Source: Candidatus Aminicenantota bacterium
Lineage (GTDB): Bacteria; Acidobacteriota; Aminicenantia; UBA2199
NCBI GenBank assembly: GCA_020355945.1
Contig: CP070627.1
Span: forward strand, 713,350 to 725,995
Direction of reading: 5' to 3'
DNA length: 12,646 nt
Shown: one piece after another, positions 6,081 through 12,646 of the stretch
How positions within the stretch are numbered: position 1 is the first letter of the stretch
Layout: each line of letters begins with the position of its first letter
The notes under the pieces: generated by a model
The model's input: the letters and a program-made list of their open reading frames with translations, nothing else
Database searches by the model: none
Told to the model about the DNA's origin: nothing
Program-made: the position numbers and the translations under genes

Positions 6081-7453
6081 TCTCCGTTGGAATTCGCATT
6101 GACAGCAATGTTCATGACATCCATCATATAGGTTTTAAAGAAATCTTCCGGGGCGTTTAAAATCTGTCCATCCGTGGTAAATTCCAGTTGATGGGTTTGG
6201 GTATCTTCTCCGTCATTCTGGAGATAATATACCTTTACATCCTGGTGAGTAACTTCTTTTTTAACAATGGCCAGCCGGATTCGATTCAAAAGATATTCGC
6301 TGTGAGTCTCAATGATGTAGTTCTTATCGGACTCTTTGATTTGATTCACCATGTAGTTCCCGAATTCCGCCTGGACACTGGGATGCAAGTGGATTTCCGG
6401 TTGGGCCACAAATAATGTAGAACCATCCCCCAATTGCAAGTCCGCAACCACTATGGGTAGAAATTGGCTGATACCAAAACCAACATCATTTAATGATGCA
6501 GGCACACTGTCTCTATTTACTTTTACCAGCAACTCAAACCTTCCTCCATCCAGCCTTTTGCTGCTGATATCAACCAATAGTGAAAGATCTTTCATAATTT
6601 TGATCAATTCTTTATACTTTTTAGAATTTTTAGTCTCCCATGAAATAATCTGGTTTTCGTAACCTTCACCAAATTTACCCACTGTTAAATCGGTTTTAGA
6701 TTTCTCATAATATGTTCTTTCAGGATAAAGTCTAAAGGAGCTTATAAAATTTATTTTATTATCTAATCTTTCGCATAGCGCAGATAGGAATGCTATACGT
6801 GAACTTAACAGAAGATCACCCTTATATAAGCTTAATTTCCTTAATTCATCGAAACTCTCAAATTTGAATGTAACAGACTTTTTTACCTTCTTCAATTTAT
6901 TAAACCTCCTCTCTAGATCATGATCATTAATATCTTTTCCATTACCTTCCACCTTTATAGTCATTCCTCTGAATAGTGAAAAAAGCTCTAACATTGCCTC
7001 GTTTAAATCAAATACATCTCCTTTAAACTCCTTTTCTAAAGAAAATCTATAATTTAGAGTATATTTCCTCTTTTTCGTAATTTCTAGATTATATCTACCC
7101 GTCTCTAATTGCAGTTTAGTCAAATTTGGAAGCTTTCTCAACTTATCCTCTTCCCAGTATGTGAATATTTTAATGTGTCTTTCACTTTCATCAACAATAT
7201 TGAATCCTATTTTTATAATATTTTCTCTTAGATGTTTGTAAGATATTTCTTGGAAATTCCCCATGCTTACGTACTTTCCATTGGGAGAGAATTGGAAGGG
7301 GAACTCCCCGGATTGTAGGGGGCCAAGAATGCTGTAAAGAATAGAACTTTTACCACTGCTGTTGGCACCGGTCAAGAGAGTTAATTTACCCAGTTCAATA
7401 TCCACAGACTTAAAACATTTAAAATTTTCTATGCATACACGCTTTACTTTCAT
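6077..7453 (-). CDS. OLD-like AAA/ABC ATPase, DUF3696 (COG4938) type
   Basis: 458 residues, normal for the family. The N-terminal strand IENFKCFKSVDIELGKLTLL precedes Walker A G29-ANSSGKSS-37. Residues ~70-310 are a variable, charged middle region. The ABC-like signature is N322-DVGFGISQ-330, followed by the Walker B strand TLFVAQPEIHLHP (346-358) and the switch THSEYLLNR (383-391). The C-terminal GQILNAPEDFF (429-439) is typical of DUF3696. The residue before QPE, normally Glu or Asp as I recall, is Ala350, so metal binding or hydrolysis may be altered. No TOPRIM or other nuclease domain is present in the chain; the coupled downstream PIN-like protein may supply it. Family relatives act as sensor/regulator ATPases in anti-phage systems such as PARIS and Septu. 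The gene core at 6601-7260 is about 29% GC by hand count, flanked by ~49% GC in the same gene. Confidence 0.85.
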   Translation of the reverse strand: MKVKRVCIENFKCFKSVDIELGKLTLLTGANSSGKSSILYSILGPLQSGEFPFQFSPNGKYVSMGNFQEISYKHLRENIIKIGFNIVDESERHIKIFTYWEEDKLRKLPNLTKLQLETGRYNLEITKKRKYTLNYRFSLEKEFKGDVFDLNEAMLELFSLFRGMTIKVEGNGKDINDHDLERRFNKLKKVKKSVTFKFESFDELRKLSLYKGDLLLSSRIAFLSALCERLDNKINFISSFRLYPERTYYEKSKTDLTVGKFGEGYENQIISWETKNSKKYKELIKIMKDLSLLVDISSKRLDGGRFELLVKVNRDSVPASLNDVGFGISQFLPIVVADLQLGDGSTLFVAQPEIHLHPSVQAEFGNYMVNQIKESDKNYIIETHSEYLLNRIRLAIVKKEVTHQDVKVYYLQNDGEDTQTHQLEFTTDGQILNAPEDFFKTYMMDVMNIAVNANSNGE

Positions 7454-7476
7454 TTTTCATTTCCCATTAGGCAATC

Positions 7477-7505
7477 ATTATATACCATTCTTTTGATAAA
7501 TGCAA
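7477..7505 (-). promoter_or_regulatory. Promoter of the ATPase/PIN-like operon
   Basis: On the minus strand, TTGCAT (7505-7500), a 17-nt spacer and a perfect TATAAT (7482-7477). The predicted start near 7470 gives a leader of about 17 nt before the ATG at 7453. Only a weak GGGA serves as ribosome site. Confidence 0.6.
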
Positions 7506-7606
7506 TTGAAATGAAATTCTTAATTTAGCATCAAGATTTTCATCTACAGGCGATCCACCTGGCGAGAACCTGTCTATCCACATTCTTTCATACTCATTTA
7601 CCCCAA

Positions 7607-7661
7607 AAGGTGGTCATGGTTTTCATCAAGGTTGTTCCATGGTGAAAACCATTACCATCTT
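7607..7661. repeat. Imperfect 19-bp inverted repeat
   Basis: AAGGTGGTCATGGTTTTCA (7607-7625) and TGAAAACCATTACCATCTT (7643-7661) are complementary at 17 of 19 positions, including a perfect inner 10-bp arm, with a 17-nt loop. No adequate T-run follows on either strand, though TTTT adjoins on the minus strand. It could be an operator, a weak terminator after the YcgN homologue or a mobile-element scar. Confidence 0.6.
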
Positions 7662-7725
7662 TAGACAAAAGTTTTTGATTAATTTCATTCGTCTCCGGGC
7701 GACGGCGCGCTGACATGAGGAGCTG

Positions 7726-8217
7726 CTATTCCCAATCCACGATGTACTTTCTCAATTGAAGGGGATGAATGTGTTTTTCCGAGATTACTTTTTCTTTAAC
7801 GGAAAACCCCAACCGGTGGATCAAATCCGGGTCGCCTGATACCAAATGATGCCACCAGGGGAGGTCTTTGCCTTCATAGAGAAGGCGGTAGGCGCACATT
7901 TTTGGCAGCCAGGAAAACTGTTCCACCCGGGTGGGCGTGAGTATGATGCACGTGGGCACCAGGTGGTGACGAGTGAGATAAGAGCTGCAGCGGCAGGTTT
8001 GTGTACAAAATAGATGACAGCACACATTGGTGTATTGAACCTCGCCGGTTTTCTTATCCTGGAGTTTGTATAAACAGCATTTTCCGCAGCCGTGGCATAG
8101 TAATTCCCATTCCCAACGAGTCATCTCCCGGAGGCTTTTCTGTTTCCAGAAAGGTTCCCATGGGGAATAAGGCACGTCATTTTTCAGTCGCTGTTTTCCT
8201 GTTGTTTTAAATTCCAT
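7726..8217 (-). CDS. YcgN/UPF0260 family cysteine-cluster protein
   Basis: 163 residues matching the E. coli YcgN pattern as I know it. These are PFWKQKSLREMTRWEWELLC (22-41), then the C41-x-x-C44-x-x-C47-C48 cluster, TNVCCHLFC (C66, C67, C71), TCRC (C75, C77), and the conserved WLPKMCAYRLLYEGKDLPWWHHL (103-125). Eleven cysteines are visible, so a bound metal or Fe-S cluster is likely. The family (UPF0260, related to YkgJ CxxCxxxCC proteins) has no firmly established function. The protein begins about 20 residues earlier than the YcgN motif start. No Shine-Dalgarno sequence precedes the ATG at 8217, and the predicted promoter puts transcription start almost at the start codon. It is divergent from folE. 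Confidence 0.88.
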   Translation of the reverse strand: MEFKTTGKQRLKNDVPYSPWEPFWKQKSLREMTRWEWELLCHGCGKCCLYKLQDKKTGEVQYTNVCCHLFCTQTCRCSSYLTRHHLVPTCIILTPTRVEQFSWLPKMCAYRLLYEGKDLPWWHHLVSGDPDLIHRLGFSVKEKVISEKHIHPLQLRKYIVDWE

Positions 8218-8225
8218 TAAAGAAT

Positions 8226-8254
8226 ATATTAATACTTTATCCGGGAAATGTCAA
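8226..8254 (-). promoter_or_regulatory. Promoter of the YcgN homologue, near-leaderless
   Basis: On the minus strand, consensus TTGACA (8254-8249), a 17-nt spacer and TAATAT (8231-8226). Transcription would start around 8219, about 2 nt before the ATG at 8217. The -35 box touches the first unit of the 7-bp repeat array. Confidence 0.6.
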
Positions 8255-8329
8255 TGCACAATGCACAATGCACAACGCACAACGCACAGCGTACAGCGTA
8301 CAGCGTACAGCGCACAGCGCACGGCGCAT
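8253..8329. repeat. Eleven-copy 7-bp tandem repeat
   Basis: Eleven consecutive 7-bp units drift stepwise. AATGCAC occurs three times (8253-8273), AACGCAC twice (8274-8287), AGCGTAC three times (8288-8308), AGCGCAC twice (8309-8322), then GGCGCAT (8323-8329). Since 7 is not a multiple of 3 and the apparent frame through it is only a heptad-repeat translation, it is non-coding. Confidence 0.9.
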
Positions 8330-8366
8330 GGCCCCTGGTGCCCTCTTAGAGTGCCCTCCCGAGGAC

Positions 8367-8395
8367 TTGACTTTATGCTCATAAACCACTATACT
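8367..8395 (+). promoter_or_regulatory. Promoter of folE
   Basis: TTGACT (8367-8372), a 17-nt spacer and TATACT (8390-8395). The predicted start near 8402 leaves a leader of about 50 nt. No riboswitch-like structure is evident in it. Confidence 0.65.
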
Positions 8396-8451
8396 ACAAA
8401 TCTGTCGTTGATTTACAGGTTAATGGTGCCGGTGAACCAATGAGGTAAAAA

Positions 8452-9033
8452 ATGGGAAATAAGAAGAAAATGGATTTAAACAAGATAGAACAAGGCGTGA
8501 GATTGATATTGGAAGGCGTTGGCGAAGACCCGCAGTGTGAGAGATTGAAGAACACTCCCCGGCGGGTGGCGGATATGTTTGCCGAGGTGCTGTCGGGTAC
8601 GCATAAAGACCCGGATGACTTTCTCAAAGCACTAACAGAAGAAAAACATGAAGAGATGGTGATTTTAAAAAATATTCCCCTCTTTTCCATGTGTGAACAT
8701 CATCTGCTCCCTTTTTCCGGTGTGGCCAGTATCGCTTATATTCCCAGGAAAGGTAGAATTATGGGGCTTAATACCCTTGCTCACCTGGTGGACTCCCTGG
8801 CCCAACGACTCCAGATCCAGGAGCGGTTAACCAAACAAATTGCCGATTGCCTGGTCAAAGCCCTTTCTCCCCTGGGGGTAATGGTGGTGATTAAAGCGGA
8901 GCATCTGTGTATGAGTATGCGAGGCGCCAAAAAACCAGGGGCTAAAACCATCACCTCTGCTCTCAGGGGGGTATTCCGAGACAATCTTGCCACCCGTGAA
9001 GAAGCCATGTCATTAATTATGACCGGTGACTAA
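8452..9033 (+). CDS. folE: GTP cyclohydrolase I (FolE, type IA)
   Basis: 193 residues, close to the usual bacterial length. The enzyme converts GTP to 7,8-dihydroneopterin triphosphate, the first step of folate biosynthesis, and also feeds queuosine/7-deazaguanine synthesis. It works as a cytosolic homodecamer. Visible marks are [11 protein letters not shown] (33-43), the zinc ligands Cys81 and His84 in MCEHHLLPF, Cys153 in [10 protein letters not shown], and the GxxxPG-like [16 protein letters not shown] segment (158-173). All three zinc ligands are intact, so it is the zinc type. A GAGG ribosome site at 8442-8445 precedes the ATG at 8452; the Met at codon 7 is a less well placed alternative. 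No other folate genes are in the window. It is convergent with the response regulator, with 4 bp between stops and no terminator. Confidence 0.97.
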   Translation: MGNKKKMDLNKIEQGVRLILEGVGEDPQCERLKNTPRRVADMFAEVLSGTHKDPDDFLKALTEEKHEEMVILKNIPLFSMCEHHLLPFSGVASIAYIPRKGRIMGLNTLAHLVDSLAQRLQIQERLTKQIADCLVKALSPLGVMVVIKAEHLCMSMRGAKKPGAKTITSALRGVFRDNLATREEAMSLIMTGD

Positions 9034-9037
9034 CCCC

Positions 9038-9421
9038 CTAACCCCCTTGCTTTGCTCTTTCCTTAAAGATTTCCTCGATGCGGTCCACCATTTCAGGGGG
9101 TTTGAAGGGTTTGGTCATATAGTAGGATGCTCCCAGTGAAATCCCAATGGCTTTACTCTCCTCTTCTTTATCGGCGCTGAGGATTAAGATGGGGATTTTG
9201 AAATCTCTCAATTCTTTCAATTTTTCCAGGACTTCCGCACCATTCATCACAGGCATAGCCATATCCAATATAATCAGGTCAAATGTTTCTTCAGCGATAC
9301 ATTCCAATCCCTTTCTGCCGTTATGGGCTTCATGTACGTTATAGCCTTTCTTTTCCAGGTAAAACCGCAGCAGTTTCCGCAGGGTTGGCGAATCATCGAT
9401 AACCAATATTTTTCTACTCAT
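9038..9421 (-). CDS. Single-domain CheY-like response regulator
   Basis: 127 residues, one receiver domain and no output domain. The acidic pocket is Asp9-Asp10 (ILVIDDS). The phosphoacceptor is Asp53 (LIILDMAMPVMNG), Ser82 (ILSAD) is the switch hydroxyl, Tyr101 is the aromatic switch, and Lys104 (MTKPF) is the conserved lysine. All key residues are present, so it should be phosphorylated by a histidine kinase, none of which is in the window. It lies 19 bp downstream of rpoC on the same strand with no promoter or terminator between, so it is probably co-transcribed with RNA polymerase genes. The AT-rich gap shows no Shine-Dalgarno sequence. The output partner cannot be predicted; a protein-protein role as in CheY/Spo0F/DivK is likely. 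Confidence 0.93.
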   Translation of the reverse strand: MSRKILVIDDSPTLRKLLRFYLEKKGYNVHEAHNGRKGLECIAEETFDLIILDMAMPVMNGAEVLEKLKELRDFKIPILILSADKEEESKAIGISLGASYYMTKPFKPPEMVDRIEEIFKERAKQGG

Positions 9422-9440
9422 TTGTTATTTTTATAATTTT

Positions 9441-12400
9441 TTATTTTGCCGTTTGTAGAAAGGCTTCGGATTCATCATCGATTTCAAAATTCTGATAATG
9501 CAGGAATCCGGTTCCGGCTGGTATTAATCGTCCCATGGTGACATTTTCTTTAATGCCACTTAAGTGGTCTTCTTTACCGGCAATCGCGGCTTCGGTTAAC
9601 ACCCGTGTGGTTTCCTGGAATGCGGCAGCCGATATAAAACTGTCATAAGCGAGTGCTGCCCTGGAAATCGGTAACAGGTGGGGTTTGGCTTTAGCTGGCA
9701 GCCCACCTTCCGCAGTCACCCGGCGGTTTTCTTCTTCAAATAACCATTTTTCCACGATCTGCTCCGGGATAAACCTGGTGTCACCTACTTCTTCAATGCG
9801 CCTCCATTTAATCATCTGACGGATGATGACTTCAATATGCTTATCATTAATGGTAACGCCTTGTAATCGATAAACATCTTGTATTTCCTTGAGCAGGTAT
9901 TCAGCCAACTCACCTTCCCCGAGAACCGTCAAAATATCCACGGGATTTAAAGGGCCATCCATCAATGGTGTCCCTGCTTTTATTCGATCTCCGTCACCCA
10001 CGATGATATAAGCCCCCCGGGGGATATTGTGTTCGTCCGGTTTACCGCTTTTGTCAAAGGGTTTGATAATGATTTTTCGCGATCCTTTGGTGAGTTTGCC
10101 ATACTCGACGATTCCGTCAATTTGGGCGATGCGGGCCGGATTCCTGGGTTTCCGCGCCTCGAATAGCTCGGTTACCCGCGGCAAACCACCCGTAATATCT
10201 TTGGTTTTGGCAAATTCGGAAGGGATTTTAGCCAATACATCCCCGGCATGGACTTCATCCTTATCCTTGACTGCCAGATGGGCATTAACCGGTAGATAAA
10301 ATCTTCGCGTGATTTTATTGGTTTTTTTATCCCGGATCACAACCTGGGGCTGAAGCTCATCTCGCAATTTTTCATTCTTTATATCGATGATAATGGTGGT
10401 AATTTTTCCTGTGGTTTCATCCCGGTCCTGGACATAAGAGATATTCTCTTCCAGGTCCTTAAATTCAACGCGGCCGTCTTCTTTGGTTAATATGGCATTG
10501 GCAAAAGGGTCCCACTGCATTAATATGTCGCCTTTTTCCACTTTCTGACCATTTTTTATCATCACTTTGGAACCATAAGTGACCGGGTAGACGGCTTTTT
10601 CCCTGCGGTTGGCATCCAGTATCTGGATGGAACCGGTGCGATTCATGGCAACCAAATTTCCCTCGTTATCTTCGATGATTTCCAGGTTATTAAATTTGAC
10701 GGTACCATCAATATTGGTATGCAATTTGGTTTGCCCTTCGGCCCCGGAGGCAACACCACCGATATGAAAGGTTCTCATGGTTAATTGCGTCCCGGGTTCC
10801 CCGATGGACTGGGCAGCAATAATTCCCACGGCTTCTCCCAGTTCGATCAATTGCCCGCTGGACAGGTTCCGCCCGTAACACATGCGGCACACGCCGCCCT
10901 GGGTTTCGCAGGTCAAGACAGAGCGAATCTTTATTTTCATGATACCGGCATCAACGATCTCTTTGCCTTTGTATTCGTCGATTTCTTCGTCGGTTTTGAC
11001 GATGATCCTCTCGGGGTCATCCGGATGAAAGACATCCTCCATTGCTGTTCTCCCAACGATTCGCTCAATTAAAGGCTCGATCTCTTTCCCGTTTTCGATG
11101 AGGTCTGTGACCTCAATACCATTAATGGTTCCGCAGTCCTCTTCTTTTACCACCACTTCCACGGCCGCATCCACCAATTTTCGTGTCAGGTAACCGGCGT
11201 CTGCTGTTTTTAGTGCGGTATCAGCCAGTCCTTTCCGGGCGCCGTGGGTGGAGATAAAGTACTGCAGAACGGAAAGACCCTCTTTAAAATTAGCAGTAAT
11301 AGGAGTTTCCAGGATTTCACCGGAGGGCTTGGCCATGAGTCCCCGCATTCCTGCCAATTGCTTCAACTGGTCTTTACTGCCCCGGGCACCGGAATCCGAC
11401 ATCATGAAAATAGGATTGATGCTGTCGCCTTCATAACTCATCCTTCTCATGTTGGCAAACATGGTTTCCCGGATCTGGTCCGTGGCCCGGCTCCATTTGT
11501 CGATAATGGTATTGTGTCGTTCGCTGGCAGATAAATGACCGTCGGTATACTCTCGTTCCACCATTTCCAGTTCTTTTTCAGTCTCCTGGATGATCTGTAT
11601 CTTTTCATCGGGTATCACCAGGTCGGATATACTGATGGTAAAACCAGCCTGTGTCGCATATTCAAAGCCACCCTCTTTTAGCTTATCCAGGGTTTCTACC
11701 GTGGCATCGAAACCCAATTGCAAGTAAATATAATAAATGAGATTCTGGACAGCCTTCTTCTTCAACAATCCATTAATAAACGGGATGCCCTTGGGCAAGA
11801 ATTCGTTAAATATCACCCGGCCGGGGGTGGTGACCAACAGACGATTTTCCCCGGGTTTTATCTCCGTGACCGGACAGTTGGCCACATCCTGGGGATTCAG
11901 CGTGTAAGTGTCCAGGTTTTTCACCTTTCCGAAATAACTTACCCTGATTTTGGCATTGATATCGACGATTCCACGTTCCCAGGCCAATAAAGCCTCTTTT
12001 AGCGAGCTAAACAGCATATTTTCGCCTTTCAGGCCTTTTTTATGGAAGGTCATATAGTAAAATCCCAGGATCATATCTTGGGTGGGTACAGCCAATGGTT
12101 TGCCATTGGCAGGGTTCAGGATATTGTTGGTGGAGAGCATCAGGATTTTGGCTTCTGCCTGGGCTTCCAGCGACAGCGGGATATGAACCGCCATCTGGTC
12201 ACCGTCAAAGTCCGCATTAAAGGCAGGACATACCAACGGGTGCAGGGTAATGGAATTACCTTCTACCAACTGCGGTCGGAAGGCCTGGATCCCCAGGCGG
12301 TGCAGGGTAGGGGCGCGGTTCAATAAAACCGTGTGCTCTTTGATCACTTCATCCAATGCATCCCAGATTTCATCCCGGTTTTCTTCTACCCAGGTGCGTG

Positions 12401-12646
12401 CCACCCGTAACGTGGTGACCACGCCTTTCTTCTCCAGTTTGTTATATATAAAGGGTTTAAACAGTTCCAACGCCATCTTTTTGGGAATTCCGCATTGATC
12501 CAATTTTAACCGGGGGTCCACCACGATCACGGACCGACCCGAATAATCCACCCGTTTTCCTAATAAATTCTGCCGGAATCGTCCCTGTTTTCCTTTTAAT
12601 GAATCGGAAAGTGATTTCAACGGCCTTTTTTGAGAACTCATGTAGC
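9441..12646 (-). CDS. rpoC: RNA polymerase beta' subunit, 5' end outside the window
   Basis: The C-terminal ~1067 residues of beta'. The frame is open to the window edge, and the Met at 12641 is internal: about 320 N-terminal residues (zipper, first zinc ribbon) are missing. Counting from that Met, KRPLKSLSD (5-13) leads to the double-psi barrel, with catalytic Mg ligands Asp144, Asp146 and Asp148 in NADFDGDQM. The bridge helix is around 473-491, and the second zinc site is Cys503, Cys578, Cys585 and Cys588. The trigger loop is around 608-630 ([21 protein letters not shown]). About 180 residues (632-812) separate this from [20 protein letters not shown], which corresponds to the SI3 insertion of Gram-negative polymerases. 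The C-terminal [19 protein letters not shown] and [23 protein letters not shown] segments are intact. The stop is followed by the response regulator instead of the rpsL-rpsG genes seen in many bacteria. Confidence 0.98.
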   Translation of the reverse strand, partial: YMSSQKRPLKSLSDSLKGKQGRFRQNLLGKRVDYSGRSVIVVDPRLKLDQCGIPKKMALELFKPFIYNKLEKKGVVTTLRVARTWVEENRDEIWDALDEVIKEHTVLLNRAPTLHRLGIQAFRPQLVEGNSITLHPLVCPAFNADFDGDQMAVHIPLSLEAQAEAKILMLSTNNILNPANGKPLAVPTQDMILGFYYMTFHKKGLKGENMLFSSLKEALLAWERGIVDINAKIRVSYFGKVKNLDTYTLNPQDVANCPVTEIKPGENRLLVTTPGRVIFNEFLPKGIPFINGLLKKKAVQNLIYYIYLQLGFDATVETLDKLKEGGFEYATQAGFTISISDLVIPDEKIQIIQETEKELEMVEREYTDGHLSASERHNTIIDKWSRATDQIRETMFANMRRMSYEGDSINPIFMMSDSGARGSKDQLKQLAGMRGLMAKPSGEILETPITANFKEGLSVLQYFISTHGARKGLADTALKTADAGYLTRKLVDAAVEVVVKEEDCGTINGIEVTDLIENGKEIEPLIERIVGRTAMEDVFHPDDPERIIVKTDEEIDEYKGKEIVDAGIMKIKIRSVLTCETQGGVCRMCYGRNLSSGQLIELGEAVGIIAAQSIGEPGTQLTMRTFHIGGVASGAEGQTKLHTNIDGTVKFNNLEIIEDNEGNLVAMNRTGSIQILDANRREKAVYPVTYGSKVMIKNGQKVEKGDILMQWDPFANAILTKEDGRVEFKDLEENISYVQDRDETTGKITTIIIDIKNEKLRDELQPQVVIRDKKTNKITRRFYLPVNAHLAVKDKDEVHAGDVLAKIPSEFAKTKDITGGLPRVTELFEARKPRNPARIAQIDGIVEYGKLTKGSRKIIIKPFDKSGKPDEHNIPRGAYIIVGDGDRIKAGTPLMDGPLNPVDILTVLGEGELAEYLLKEIQDVYRLQGVTINDKHIEVIIRQMIKWRRIEEVGDTRFIPEQIVEKWLFEEENRRVTAEGGLPAKAKPHLLPISRAALAYDSFISAAAFQETTRVLTEAAIAGKEDHLSGIKENVTMGRLIPAGTGFLHYQNFEIDDESEAFLQTAK

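Larger units (their letters stand above)
7467..7716 (-). pseudogene. Possible remnant of a small gene upstream of the ATPase
   Basis: The 272-bp gap between the YcgN homologue and the ATPase has no intact gene. On the minus strand a 40-codon frame runs 7716-7594, starting MSARRRPETN. A second frame, open from 7613 to a TAA at 7467 and containing MWIDRFSPGGSPVDENL, overlaps it. A single-base deletion in the TTTTGGGG run near 7601-7608 would join them into about 80 codons. The joined product matches nothing I recognise, and open frames of this size arise by chance, so this is a weak call. Confidence 0.2.

Noticed and set aside
8253..8329. CRISPR array
   Set aside because: Units are 7 bp with no spacers, and no cas genes are in the window.
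8261..8443. Plus-strand 60-codon frame through the 7-bp repeat
   Set aside because: Its product is just the heptamer read in successive phases, followed by promoter and leader sequence of folE.
12639..12641. ATG at 12641 as the true start of rpoC
   Set aside because: The frame continues upstream to the window edge, and the first residues align to the middle of beta' (KRPLKSL), so the gene is cut by the window.
9441..12646. Plus-strand frames opposite rpoC as separate genes
   Set aside because: All are shorter than 100 codons, lie wholly within conserved rpoC sequence and have no ribosome sites of note.

Overview
The window looks like chromosomal DNA of an uncultured, Gram-negative-type bacterium of moderate GC. 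Pointers are an rpoC carrying the large trigger-loop insertion found in Gram-negative polymerases, a secreted tandem-PDZ protein, a MORN-repeat protein with a lipoprotein-like N-terminus fused to a serine hydrolase, and intergenic GCCAC(A/G)GA-type elements. An Acidobacteriota/Aminicenantes-like lineage would fit, but this is an impression from style of gene content; no taxonomic comparison could be run.

Layout, left to right. (1) 1-721 (+): the 3' part of a small antitoxin gene and an overlapping PIN-domain (VapC-like) toxin. (2) 722-959: intergenic, with a weak terminator, a nested CACGGA palindromic element and a good promoter. (3) 960-2132 (+): a DAO-type FAD-dependent oxidoreductase ending in a strong terminator, convergent with (4) 2210-3190 (-), a membrane-anchored or secreted tandem PDZ protein without protease domain. 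(5) 3191-3432: divergent intergenic region with a CACAGAG repeat. (6) 3433-5508 (+): 13 MORN_2-like repeats fused to a beta-lactamase-fold serine hydrolase, followed by a terminator. (7) 7453-5607 (-): a two-gene operon, an OLD-like AAA/ABC ATPase (DUF3696 type) translationally coupled to a PIN-like putative nuclease. This is the best candidate for an undescribed conflict or defence system. (8) 7454-7725: a 272-bp gap with an ATPase promoter, a large inverted repeat and traces of a broken reading frame. (9) 8217-7726 (-): YcgN/UPF0260 cysteine-cluster protein with an apparently near-leaderless promoter. (10) 8253-8329: 11 copies of a drifting 7-bp tandem repeat. (11) 8452-9033 (+): folE, with a good promoter and ribosome binding site. 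(12) 12646-9038 (-): rpoC (5' end outside the window) followed 19 bp later by a CheY-like receiver, which ends 4 bp from the end of the convergent folE.

The housekeeping part (rpoC, folE, YcgN homologue) and the accessory part (toxin-antitoxin, ATPase/PIN-like pair, MORN hydrolase) adjoin at about 7.5 kb. The ATPase gene has a roughly 29% GC core inside ~49% GC ends (hand counts), as expected of a mobile, diversifying module. Four promoters can be read with exactly 17-nt spacers (upstream of the oxidoreductase, the ATPase, the YcgN homologue and folE), and a weaker one lies upstream of the MORN-hydrolase.
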